Positions 1 to 7,612 are shown, numbered from the stretch's first letter. The stretch is DNA of 10,903 nt from Ferruginibacter sp. (GCA_018057635.1 JAGPDJ010000046.1:1-10903), one strand, 5' to 3'. Notes: generated by a model from the sequence alone, not told the origin. A program made the numbers and translations.

Positions 1-84
1 CTTGTACCCAACATGCATTGGTAATTTTGACTGATAAAAATCTTCATATAATTGATGATACTCAGCATTTGTAATATCAAGGTA
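1..84 (-). pseudogene. fdhA: Continuation of the formate dehydrogenase alpha frame beyond the premature TGA
   Basis: After the TGA at 85-87 the same frame stays open for 28 codons to the window edge. It reads YLDITNAEYHQLYEDF and onward to HVGYK, with no further stop. From memory of the family, the residues after the NVQGA-DMG motif include a conserved Gly-Tyr pair (often PGYQ). The stop falls on the Gly position and Tyr follows it, so this is the rest of the same gene. A single G-to-T change (GGA to TGA) would explain it. The remaining C-terminal coding sequence, expected to be about 350 residues, lies outside the window. Confidence 0.7.
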
Positions 85-1794
85 TCATGCACCCTGGTGA
101 GGCTGACAACCCATATCTGCAGCACCCTGCACATTATTTTGTCCGCGTAAAGGATTCACTCCTACTCCACGCCTGCCGATATTCCCAGTGATCATGGCCA
201 GGTCAGCTATAAGCATCACGGTATAGGTTCCCTGCGAATGCTCTGTTACGCCTAAACCGTGAAAAGACATGGCATTGGGTGCGCTGGCGTATGCGATCGC
301 TGCCGAACGAACCAGTTCTTTATCAACACCACATATTCTTTCCAGTTCTTCCATATCCATTTTCAATACATGTGCTTTGATAGCTTCATATCCTTCTGTT
401 CGTGCTACAATAAACTGTTTATCTTCCAGGCCTTCATTCATAATATAATACAACATCATATTTAGCATAGCCACATTGGTACCGGGGCGTAATTGTAAAT
501 GATATGTTGCAAATTTCGCCAGTTCAGTTTTACGCGGATCAATCACAATAGAAATGCCTTTCATTGCAAATTGTTTCAGTTTTGCTCCTGTTACCGGATG
601 TGCATCTGTTGGATTGGCACCTATCACCATGATACAATTGGTATACTCCAGATCTATGATGGAATTAGTGGCAGCGCCAGTACCAAATGTACGCTGCATT
701 CCCAGTGCTGTGGGTGAATGGCAAACCCGGGCACAACTGTCAATATTATTGGTGCCTATCACAGCCCGGATGAATTTCTGCATCAGGTAATTTTCTTCAT
801 TGGTGCAGCGGGCAGAGGAAATACCTGCTATATAATCAGGGCCAAAATCATTTTTTATTTGTGTAAGTTGATTGGCAATATAATCATAGGCTTCATCCCA
901 GGTTGCCGGCACCAGTTCACCTTTTTTTCTAATTAAGGGAGATCGCAAACGGTCGGGATGGTTGTAGAATGAAAATGCAAACCGTCCTTTGAGGCAGGTA
1001 TGCCCTTCGTTTACAGCAGCATCATACGGAGCCTGTATCGACTTTACTTTACCATTCAAAACGGCTACATCCAGGTTACAACCTACACCACAATACGTGC
1101 AGATCGTTCTTATTTTTTTATCGGCATTTACAGATTTTGATTCAAACACATCTGAAATAGCAGAAGTAGGACAAGCCTGCGCACAGGCACCACAGCTCAC
1201 ACAATCAGAATCGAAAAAAGAATCGTTGTAACTTTTTACAATATGGCTGTCGAAACCTCTCCCGGCCATACTTAACACAAATTCGCCCTGCACTTCATCG
1301 CATGCCCGTACACAACGGAAACAATTGATGCATTTAGAAAAATCAGATGTCATGTACGGGTGACTGTGATCTTTTTGTTTATCAAGGTGATTCTTTCCTG
1401 CCGGATAACGCACATCCCTGATACCAACTTTTGCTGCTACCGACTGCAGTTCACAATTATTATTCACTTCACAGGTAAGGCAATCGAGGGGATGATCTGT
1501 AAGAACCAGTTCAATAATATTGCGGCGCAAACGGGTAATTCGTTCACTGTCGGTATAAATATATGAATTTGGTATAACAGGAGTATGGCAGGATGCCTGG
1601 GTTTTTGCGGCACCGCCTTTCACCAATGCAACATCTACACTGCATACCCTGCACGACCCAAAAGGGTCCAGGTTTGGTGCATCGCAGAGTGTTGGAACCA
1701 GTTCTTTTCCCAGGTGATTTCTCACAAACTGCAAAATAGTATCTCCTTCATTAAAAGGATATAAATGGTCGTTGATGTATGCGGTTTTTGACAT
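85..1794 (-). CDS. fdhA: NAD-dependent formate dehydrogenase catalytic (alpha) subunit, N-terminal 569 residues before an in-frame TGA
   Basis: This is the molybdopterin catalytic subunit that oxidises formate to CO2 and passes electrons through Fe-S clusters to a NuoF-like partner. Domains in order: a 2Fe-2S ferredoxin domain (C37, C48, C51, C69); a His-Cys 4Fe-4S motif (H101, C105, C108, C114); two 4Fe-4S motifs (C155/158/161/165 and C198/201/204/208); then the MopB domain with its own 4Fe-4S cluster (C232, C235, C239, C267) followed by CLKGRF. The active site reads SCARVCH, so the Mo ligand is Cys358, not selenocysteine. The ATG at 1792-1794 gives the normal MSKTAYIND-type start. The family is usually above 900 residues; here a TGA at 85-87 ends the frame just after the conserved GQNNVQGAADMG stretch, and the frame then continues open to the left edge. 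As annotated, the protein would lack the rest of the MopB core and the C-terminal cofactor-binding domain. Assignment is firm; whether it is functional is doubtful. Confidence 0.9.
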   Translation of the reverse strand: MSKTAYINDHLYPFNEGDTILQFVRNHLGKELVPTLCDAPNLDPFGSCRVCSVDVALVKGGAAKTQASCHTPVIPNSYIYTDSERITRLRRNIIELVLTDHPLDCLTCEVNNNCELQSVAAKVGIRDVRYPAGKNHLDKQKDHSHPYMTSDFSKCINCFRCVRACDEVQGEFVLSMAGRGFDSHIVKSYNDSFFDSDCVSCGACAQACPTSAISDVFESKSVNADKKIRTICTYCGVGCNLDVAVLNGKVKSIQAPYDAAVNEGHTCLKGRFAFSFYNHPDRLRSPLIRKKGELVPATWDEAYDYIANQLTQIKNDFGPDYIAGISSARCTNEENYLMQKFIRAVIGTNNIDSCARVCHSPTALGMQRTFGTGAATNSIIDLEYTNCIMVIGANPTDAHPVTGAKLKQFAMKGISIVIDPRKTELAKFATYHLQLRPGTNVAMLNMMLYYIMNEGLEDKQFIVARTEGYEAIKAHVLKMDMEELERICGVDKELVRSAAIAYASAPNAMSFHGLGVTEHSQGTYTVMLIADLAMITGNIGRRGVGVNPLRGQNNVQGAADMGCQPHQGA

Positions 1795-1821
1795 GTTTTT
1801 ATCTGTATACGATTTTATGTA

Positions 1822-1895
1822 AGTGGCAGTGGGTTGCAGGGGCAGTGGCAGTGGCAGGATCAGTGGCAGCGGCTGGAGCAGTGGCAGTGGCAGTG
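1822..1895. repeat. Degenerate GGCAGT hexamer array
   Basis: About 74 bases are made largely of GGCAGT-type units (GCAGTGGCAG and variants such as GGCAGCGGCTGGAGCAG). They lie between the end of the four-helix-bundle gene and the start of fdhA. On the minus strand the array reads CACTGCC repeats. It has no coding sense and takes up most of the leader where fdhA would otherwise have its promoter or operon linker. A short inverted copy lies on the other side of the four-helix gene at 2345-2354. Confidence 0.8.
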
Positions 1896-1926
1896 AAAAG
1901 GATTTGAGTCATAATTATACTTTCAG

Positions 1927-2304
1927 TTATTTAATTTGTAATGTGAATTTTTCAGGATTCAATGCCATACTTCCAAGCATTCTGCCAACTTCCAGGTAAT
2001 GGTCATGTAATTCTATGTGTTTTTCTAAAGTAATATACTTACAATCCCTGGCAAAATCAAGCCAAACCATTGTTTCACTGCATTCACCATCGGCATCTGT
2101 CATCTTACTTGAAAAGTGTTTTGGATATTTTCTTTTCCTGTAACCTTCAGTAATATTTGCACATACTGAACGTGACAATCTCCTGATCTGGTCAGAAAGT
2201 GAATAAGTTTCTTCCTTTGGAAATGATTTTGTTAAATTATAAATCTCCATCGCCAGATTATAAGCCAACATATATACTTTCAAACTTTTAAATCCTTCAT
2301 TCAT
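1927..2304 (-). CDS. Four-helix-bundle protein (S23 / 23S rRNA intervening-sequence protein family)
   Basis: This 125-residue protein has the normal length and signature of the S23/IVP four-helix-bundle family. It begins MNEGFKSLKVYMLAYNLAMEIY, and residues about 38-57 carry the hallmark segment (SDQIRRLSRSVCANITEGYRKR, equivalent to the family's QLRRAAxSIxxNIAEG). It is expected to be a soluble, all-helical oligomer, without signal peptide or membrane segment. The molecular role of stand-alone members is unknown; relatives are encoded inside 23S rRNA intervening sequences, and Avd of diversity-generating retroelements shares the fold. It is on the same strand as the two formate dehydrogenase genes and separates them. 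GGCAGT-type repeats flank it, inverted relative to each other, which suggests a cassette inserted into the operon. Nothing links it to formate metabolism. The ATG at 2302-2304 is the natural start. Confidence 0.85.
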   Translation of the reverse strand: MNEGFKSLKVYMLAYNLAMEIYNLTKSFPKEETYSLSDQIRRLSRSVCANITEGYRKRKYPKHFSSKMTDADGECSETMVWLDFARDCKYITLEKHIELHDHYLEVGRMLGSMALNPEKFTLQIK

Positions 2305-2344
2305 AATTTACTACTTTACAATCATTTTAAACTTATAACTGCTT

Positions 2345-2354
2345 CTGCCACTGC
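2345..2354. repeat. Inverted partner of the GGCAGT array at the fdhB stop codon
   Basis: The plus strand reads CTGCCACTGC, the exact reverse complement of GCAGTGGCAG, which occurs repeatedly in 1822-1895. The two copies bracket the four-helix-bundle gene in opposite orientation. This copy touches the last base of the TAG stop (2354-2356) of the upstream diaphorase gene. Such an edge is what an insertion boundary would look like, although ten bases are short. Confidence 0.55.
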
Positions 2355-4006
2355 TACCTACTAAAATAAGGTGCCAATTCTTCTTCAAAATATTGCAACG
2401 CATTTTTCACAGGCAACGGAAGACCGCCACCCAATGCACATAGCGATCCTGTTTCCAATGTTTCCAACAGATCATTCAACAATATTCTGTCTATTTTATA
2501 ATCACTACCCTGCGCCTTTTCCAGCATTTCATAACCACGGGTGGAGCCAATCCTGCAGGGGAAACATTTCCCGCAACTTTCATGTGCCGTAAACCGGAAC
2601 AGGTGTTCGAGGTATTTTATTAGCGGATACCCTTCAGGGATACAAACAATGGATGCATGCCCTAACAAAAAACCTGCAGCGGCAAATGAATCGAAGTCTA
2701 TTGTAAGGCTATCTATTTTACCAACAGGTACCAATCCACCAAGCGGACCGCCGATATGCATGGCTTTTACAGGTTCCCGGAACCCGCCACCCAGTTCATG
2801 GATAACGATGCTCAATGGGGTTCCCATATCAACTTCGTATATGCCCGGACGTTTAAAATAACCATCCAGGGAAATCAGTTTTGTACCTGTAGATTTTGTA
2901 GTACCAATCTTAGCAAATGCTTTCCCGCCAAACTGCATGATAAAAGGAAGATTGGCCAATGTTTCCACATTGTTTACAACAGTAGGTTTGTTAAATAAAC
3001 CTTGTTGTGTTGGATAAGGCGGTCGTACCCGTACTTCCGGTCGTTGACCTTCAATGGAAGACAGCAATGCGGTTTCTTCTCCACAGATATAAGCTCCTTG
3101 CGCTTTGATCACTTTAAACTGGAATGAAAAACCGGAGGAATTGATGTTATCTCCTAAAAAATTACTGGATTGAAGTTCTGCAATTGAATTATTAACTATA
3201 TCAACAGACTCAGGATATTCACCCCGGATATAAACTACACCTGTAGAAGCGCCTGAAATATAACCAGCAATCATCATACCCATAAGCATGGCATGCGGGC
3301 GATGTTCCATGATATAACGGTCACTGTAAGCGCCGGGATCTCCTTCATCGGCATTACAAACAATAAATTTTGTTTCAGAAAAAACTTTCCTGCATGAATC
3401 CAGTTTAAAAGCCATGGAAAAACCGGCTCCTCCCCGTCCACGGAGGCCAGAATCAAGCAATTCTGCCAGCAGGGTCTCGGGAGTTTTAGTTAAACAAACG
3501 CAGAATATTTTATAGAAATCCTCGATTGATCCATATTCTTTTGTAATTACAGGTGTTCCTTTACAGTCAATATGAAAATGATCCTTATCAATCAACTTTC
3601 CTTGCTTTATACTTTCTATCAGGCTGATGTCGTTACCGGAATAATTTTTCCCGTTTATGTGAAAAGCACTGTTCTCATGACACCTGCCCAGGCAACACAT
3701 TTCCCCGGTTTCTGATGCAGCATAATATTTGCCCAGATCATTGAGTAATTTTTCCTGTGTTCCTGCTGTCATGCATGCGCTGCCGTTACATACATATACT
3801 TTTTTCCCTTCATTACCCGGTTTCAGGAAATCGTAAAATGATACAGAACCATAAACATTTGCTTTACCAAAGAGAAATTCATTCCTGATATTTTCCAGCT
3901 CAGCTTTGCCCGGTGTACCCGTTTTTACTGCAGCATTTCCCAATGCTTCAAAAAGGTTGTGTTCAAGGCCTTTTCGGCCCGACAATTCACTTAAATTCTT
4001 TGACAT
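2354..4006 (-). CDS. Formate dehydrogenase diaphorase (beta) subunit, fused NuoE-like/NuoF-like, FdsB type
   Basis: This 550-residue subunit takes electrons from the catalytic subunit and reduces NAD+ at an FMN site. Residues about 30-150 form a thioredoxin-like 2Fe-2S domain (NuoE type) with C73 and C78 (VCNGSAC) and C105 and C109 (CCLGRC). The NuoF part follows: RGRGGAGF at 189-196 for the dinucleotide, CNADEGDPGAYSDR at 217-230 for FMN, GAYICGEETAL at 304-314, and a C-terminal 4Fe-4S motif (C478, C481, C484 and C523 in GSLCALGG). This domain order matches FdsB of soluble NAD-dependent formate dehydrogenases and the diaphorase subunits of related hydrogenases. All key cysteines are present, so this gene looks intact. 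It is first in the operon, with fdhA 559 bp downstream beyond the four-helix gene. No separate FdsG-like small subunit is seen in the window. Confidence 0.9.
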   Translation of the reverse strand: MSKNLSELSGRKGLEHNLFEALGNAAVKTGTPGKAELENIRNEFLFGKANVYGSVSFYDFLKPGNEGKKVYVCNGSACMTAGTQEKLLNDLGKYYAASETGEMCCLGRCHENSAFHINGKNYSGNDISLIESIKQGKLIDKDHFHIDCKGTPVITKEYGSIEDFYKIFCVCLTKTPETLLAELLDSGLRGRGGAGFSMAFKLDSCRKVFSETKFIVCNADEGDPGAYSDRYIMEHRPHAMLMGMMIAGYISGASTGVVYIRGEYPESVDIVNNSIAELQSSNFLGDNINSSGFSFQFKVIKAQGAYICGEETALLSSIEGQRPEVRVRPPYPTQQGLFNKPTVVNNVETLANLPFIMQFGGKAFAKIGTTKSTGTKLISLDGYFKRPGIYEVDMGTPLSIVIHELGGGFREPVKAMHIGGPLGGLVPVGKIDSLTIDFDSFAAAGFLLGHASIVCIPEGYPLIKYLEHLFRFTAHESCGKCFPCRIGSTRGYEMLEKAQGSDYKIDRILLNDLLETLETGSLCALGGGLPLPVKNALQYFEEELAPYFSR

Positions 4007-4018
4007 GTTATTTATTTA

Positions 4019-4056
4019 GCAAACAAATAATAAAACGCTTGCATGTAATTTACAAA
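4019..4056 (-). promoter_or_regulatory. Candidate promoter of the formate dehydrogenase operon
   Basis: Read on the minus strand, a TTTG (plus-strand 4053-4056) is followed about 20 bases later by TATTATTTG. This resembles the Bacteroidota TTTG / TAnnTTTG pair with one extra base in the -7 box. It lies shortly before the fdhB ATG at 4004-4006. Around the -33 box, CATGTA (4042-4047) and TACATG (4060-4065) form an inverted repeat with a 12-base spacer, a possible regulator site. This is pattern matching only. Confidence 0.3.
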
Positions 4057-4255
4057 AAATACATGTTATCCCTATATCTCTGCTCACTTAACAATAAACC
4101 TGTTGTAAAGCAGTCCGAAACCTGTTTTAAATCATTAATAAACTTTCAATTATTAAATTATTTTATCTCTGATATTAAATAACCAGGTAATCTGCGGGAA
4201 GTTTCGTGCTTTTTATATAGTAGATGATGACACATATCACCAAAAACCTAACAAA

Positions 4256-5317
4256 ATGAAAAATTACACAAGTTATGAATCCGTTGTTTCTGAATTTCCG
4301 GGAGCGGTACAGGAAAATAAATTTCAGCATTTCTGGGAACTGGTAGGCAATACTCCGATGCTGGAAATCATATACAGGTACAAAAAAGACTGCAGGAGAA
4401 TATTTGTTAAATGCGAACACTATAACCTAACAGGAAGCATTAAAGACAGGATGGCTTTGTACATATTACAGAAGGCATATCAAAATGAACAGATAAAAAA
4501 AGCGGATGTTATCATTGAAGCTACCAGTGGAAACACGGGTATTTCATTCAGCGCCATTGGAAGGGCTTTGGGACATGATGTTAAGATAATCATGCCCGAC
4601 TGGATGAGTAAAGAAAGGATCGAAATTATAAAAAGCCTGGGTGCGGAAGTAATACTTGTTTCAAAAGAAGCAGGCGGGTTCCTTGGAAGTATTGCATTGA
4701 GTGAAAAAATGAGCAGGGAAAACAAACATGTATTCCTTCCACGGCAATTTGAAAATAATTACAATGCTGAAGCCCACGAAAGAACAACTGCAAAAGAGAT
4801 TTGGATGCAGTTACAGTCTGTAGACCTCACTCCGGATGCATTTGTTGCCGGAGTTGGTACTGGAGGAACGATCATGGGAACCGGAAAATACCTGCGTTCG
4901 AGAAACCCTTCTGTGAAAATTCATCCGCTTGAACCTGCTGAATCACCAACGCTTTCAACCGGACATAAAATCGGTTCACACCGTATACAAGGAATTTCAG
5001 ATGAATTTATACCGTCAATCGTTCAGCTGCAGCAGTTAGATGAAGTATTAAAAGCATCTGATGGCGATTCCATTATCATGGCACAAATGCTGGCAAAACA
5101 ACTTGGTCTGGGTGTTGGTATTTCTTCAGGAGCCAATATAATCGGCGCTATCCAGCTGCAAAACAAACCGGGCATGGAAAACAGCAATGTAGTTACCATT
5201 CTATGCGACAGCAATAAAAAATACCTGAGTACCGACCTGATGAAAGAAGAACCGATGAAAGAAACCTACCTGTCAAAAGATGTTGAATTTCTGGATTACA
5301 AAGCGATTCACAGGTAA
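4256..5317 (+). CDS. Cysteine synthase-family PLP-dependent enzyme
   Basis: This 353-residue fold-type II PLP enzyme belongs to the O-acetylserine sulfhydrylase / cystathionine beta-synthase family. It is expected to carry out a beta-replacement that makes cysteine or a related thioether from an activated serine. Visible motifs: LVGNTPML at 29-36; the Schiff-base lysine K63 in NLTGSIKDR; the substrate loop TSGNTG at 90-95; the PLP phosphate loop GVGTGGT at 199-205; HRIQGI at 242-247; and GISSGAN at 289-295. Relative to plain CysK (about 310 residues) it has an N-terminal extension of about 25 residues and a short C-terminal tail, with no CBS regulatory domain. It diverges from the formate dehydrogenase operon across 249 bp. 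A link through sulfur supply for Fe-S clusters or for sulfuration of the Mo site is possible but speculative. Substrate choice (acetylserine, phosphoserine, serine) cannot be read from sequence. Confidence 0.88.
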   Translation: MKNYTSYESVVSEFPGAVQENKFQHFWELVGNTPMLEIIYRYKKDCRRIFVKCEHYNLTGSIKDRMALYILQKAYQNEQIKKADVIIEATSGNTGISFSAIGRALGHDVKIIMPDWMSKERIEIIKSLGAEVILVSKEAGGFLGSIALSEKMSRENKHVFLPRQFENNYNAEAHERTTAKEIWMQLQSVDLTPDAFVAGVGTGGTIMGTGKYLRSRNPSVKIHPLEPAESPTLSTGHKIGSHRIQGISDEFIPSIVQLQQLDEVLKASDGDSIIMAQMLAKQLGLGVGISSGANIIGAIQLQNKPGMENSNVVTILCDSNKKYLSTDLMKEEPMKETYLSKDVEFLDYKAIHR

Positions 5318-5338
5318 AATTCAATTATCCAATATATT

Positions 5339-5368
5339 AAAAAAAGGGAATCATTTGACTGTTTTTTT
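5339..5368. terminator. Weak possible bidirectional terminator between convergent genes
   Basis: Between the convergent ends of the cysteine synthase-like gene and the DUF6544-like gene, seven A residues (5339-5345) and seven T residues (5362-5368) are separated by 16 bases. They could pair and supply a T-run in either direction. The stem is only A-T pairs with no GC core, so support is thin and rests mainly on the position. Confidence 0.25.
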
Positions 5369-5375
5369 ACTTCAC

Positions 5376-6464
5376 CTATTCATTAACGTTATATTCAATA
5401 CTTATCAAATTAAACTTCCCATAAACAAATTCCCCTTCAGGATAATGCCAGATTGTTTCTCCGTATGCAGGGATTTTTCTTCCGTTTATTATTTTATAAT
5501 CTCTTACAGGAGTAGAAAACCGATACTGCTTCATTTCACTGATGGCATACCGGTCTTCAGAAATAAAATTTAATAAACTGCCATCAGCGCTGAAAATTAA
5601 AGTTGCAGTTATCTTGTTGGTTCCGTCATTAAATGTTGCTTTGGCAGATAAACTATCAATGTACTCCCAGGAAATTCGTTTATCTATAAGCATAGCCGGT
5701 GCAAACAGGCAGATGTCATTAAAAAAGGTTACCGCTTCCGATTTATTCATCTCAGGCCCTTTTGCCTGAACAAGCGGGATCATGCCAAAGAACTTTACAT
5801 TCATCCTGGCAACACCCTTTTTATAATCATGGTAACCGGGTACGGTAAGTCCAAACATCTTCGCTTTCATATAAAATAGCCTGGCAGGATACTTAATGAA
5901 ATCGTATTGTACCGAATGAAATGAAAACCAGTCCTGCCCTTTACCACGCATTTCACCATTAAAAGTAATTTTTACATTATTCACAGCAGGCAGATTTATT
6001 GCCCCCGTAAAATGTAAATACTTTTGTACGGGATGGGGTAAAGCAAGGATATCTGCTTCTGTTAACCTTCCTGTATCGTTACTTTTCTGAGCAGCTAAAT
6101 TATCATTTACATCATTTCTGAATGTTGACTCAAATTGAAAACTACCCCAGGCTGCAATTGACGCCAACAATATAATCAAGTTGGCAATGCTGCCGAATTT
6201 TGCATCTTTCCAAACAGCTATGATAAGTACTTGTGATAATAACACCGTAAATATGGCCAGGTATGGCCAATGCTCATATTTTAATAAAACCATTAAAACA
6301 GTCACTAAGAAAAGAATTGCCGTAAAGAACCATACTATCCCGGCTGGTTTTGAAATTACCCTTGTTAGTTGTGTAATATTACCGTAATTAAATGCTTTGG
6401 CAAATCCCATAAAATGTATGAGGCCATGAATAAAAACGATGAATAAAAATATATACTTAAGCAT
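5376..6464 (-). CDS. DUF6544-like membrane protein, function unknown
   Basis: This 362-residue protein has four predicted membrane segments (about 2-19, 42-62, 66-86 and 91-108), followed by a soluble domain of about 250 residues. The soluble part starts with ALPHPVQKYLHFTGAI (141-156), the L-P-x-P-V-x-x-Y-L signature I associate with the DUF6544 family. It continues with a beta-rich region containing MNVKFFGMIPL (221-231), also typical of that family, and ends with YGKFNLISIEYN. No catalytic motif is recognisable. The soluble domain resembles lipid-binding or lipoprotein-carrier beta structures in general character, but that is only an impression. It lies 32 bp downstream of the nitroreductase gene on the same strand, so the two are probably co-transcribed. 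The stop is TAG at 5376-5378. Confidence 0.7.
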   Translation of the reverse strand: MLKYIFLFIVFIHGLIHFMGFAKAFNYGNITQLTRVISKPAGIVWFFTAILFLVTVLMVLLKYEHWPYLAIFTVLLSQVLIIAVWKDAKFGSIANLIILLASIAAWGSFQFESTFRNDVNDNLAAQKSNDTGRLTEADILALPHPVQKYLHFTGAINLPAVNNVKITFNGEMRGKGQDWFSFHSVQYDFIKYPARLFYMKAKMFGLTVPGYHDYKKGVARMNVKFFGMIPLVQAKGPEMNKSEAVTFFNDICLFAPAMLIDKRISWEYIDSLSAKATFNDGTNKITATLIFSADGSLLNFISEDRYAISEMKQYRFSTPVRDYKIINGRKIPAYGETIWHYPEGEFVYGKFNLISIEYNVNE

Positions 6465-6496
6465 GTGATCAGATTTAACTTAATTAAATAACCAGA

Positions 6497-7612
6497 TCAG
6501 GTTATTACGAACTTATCTATAAAACGCCTGAGTGATACCGGTTCAGGATAATCTTTCACATACCCTGTTCGTAAAATAAATTGTACAGCTTCACTAATAC
6601 CAATAGAACTGTTCAGTGATCCTGCGATGGAAGGTTCTTCCAATATCTGGGTCATCGGGTGGATTGCAATATTCTTTTCACGTACTTTTAAGAAAAGCCG
6701 TTGCATTCTTTTTCCGGTTTCTAAAAGTGTTTCGGTTCTGCTATCAATGCTTGAAATTAAAATCCACCCTGCAGATTGCCCAACCTGCTTTTCAACCTGG
6801 CTAACACTTTGTTGCCTGAACTTCTGCTTCATTACATCCTGCTTACTGTAAAAATTACGTAAAACCCAGGCTGCAACACCTTCAATTTCCATACTGGCAG
6901 TAGTTAATCCATCACAATTAGCTGCTGCATCTTTACTTGAAAACCTGATCCAGTCAGCTAATTCTTTCTGTGCATCATCCCGGCTGGCTTGTAATTTATT
7001 AGCCTCATTGGTTTGTTCATTAAGCCATGTGTTTTCCTTACTTGTATTTGGAATAAAATGTATATACCCTGGATCTTCATTGATGAGAAAAGAAACATCT
7101 TCATTTTTTAGCAGTTCGTTCAAGTAGCCAGATCTTAGCGTTCTTCTATGCTTAATTTTTTCAATATCGAAATTACCCGGGTTTGCAACTTTAGAAAGCC
7201 TTACATCCATGATACTTTCATCCTGGTTACACTTTGCCAACATTTTGAAGCGGCAACCGTACCCTGCACTATTTGCAGCATATTCAAGATTTTGCAAAAA
7301 TGCCCCTATCGACAAGATCGTTTCTCTTTGAGCAGGATCAACCGCATGCAGCCATTTGGTTTTATCATTACAGATTACCCAATGATAAGGCTCCAGGTAT
7401 TTTACCTTCCATGGCTGCGTATTGTGACCGCTTGGCGCAAGCGAAGCAAGGTAGAGTATCTGTTTTTCGTCTGCAGTTAATGAAATATGATTGATGTTTT
7501 CTATTTTGGTATCAGCCCTTATATAATTCCGGGTATCACTTTGGAAGTAATAAATAATTCCCGCAATTACAACCGTACCTGTTGCAATGCTTATAAATTC
7601 CTTCCTGTTCAT
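6497..7612 (-). CDS. Acg-family nitroreductase-like FMN oxidoreductase, N-terminally anchored
   Basis: This 371-residue protein resembles the Acg family, an atypical double-domain nitroreductase-like group that binds flavin. Residues about 10-23 (ATGTVVIAGIIYYF) form a hydrophobic segment after MNRKEF, a Tat-like or membrane-anchor signal without a clear twin arginine. Diagnostic motifs are LAPSGHNTQPW (58-68), the FMN-contact segment near the N-terminus of the fold; DPAQRET (92-98); HRRTLR (155-160); IHPMTQILEEP (317-327); and LRTGYVKDYPEPVSLRR (347-363) at the C-terminal flavin site. The substrate is unknown, and mycobacterial Acg has been proposed to sequester flavin rather than reduce nitro compounds. 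The gene ends in TGA (6497-6499), showing normal use of TGA as stop near here. It is first in a probable two-gene operon with the DUF6544-like gene. Confidence 0.82.
   Translation of the reverse strand: MNRKEFISIATGTVVIAGIIYYFQSDTRNYIRADTKIENINHISLTADEKQILYLASLAPSGHNTQPWKVKYLEPYHWVICNDKTKWLHAVDPAQRETILSIGAFLQNLEYAANSAGYGCRFKMLAKCNQDESIMDVRLSKVANPGNFDIEKIKHRRTLRSGYLNELLKNEDVSFLINEDPGYIHFIPNTSKENTWLNEQTNEANKLQASRDDAQKELADWIRFSSKDAAANCDGLTTASMEIEGVAAWVLRNFYSKQDVMKQKFRQQSVSQVEKQVGQSAGWILISSIDSRTETLLETGKRMQRLFLKVREKNIAIHPMTQILEEPSIAGSLNSSIGISEAVQFILRTGYVKDYPEPVSLRRFIDKFVIT

Noticed and set aside
1..90. The TGA at 85-87 as selenocysteine or as glycine in an alternative code
   Set aside because: The Mo-ligand position already has Cys358. 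The sequence after the TGA offers only a weak five-pair stem (TGATA/TATCA) unlike a bacterial SECIS. Nearby genes end normally in TGA, so recoding to Gly is unlikely. Not fully excluded.
989..1231. Plus-strand open frames opposite fdhA (this one and others at 259-1566)
   Set aside because: They lie wholly antisense to a gene with clear domain motifs, and their translations show no recognisable motif. They are shadow frames.
1927..2304. Diversity-generating retroelement accessory protein (Avd)
   Set aside because: It shares the four-helix fold, but there is no reverse transcriptase, template repeat or variable repeat in the window.
6488..6504. AACCAGATCAGGTT imperfect palindrome at the nitroreductase stop as an operator or terminator
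   Set aside because: There are only four paired bases beyond a mismatch, no T-run, and it lies within the coding end. Likely chance.
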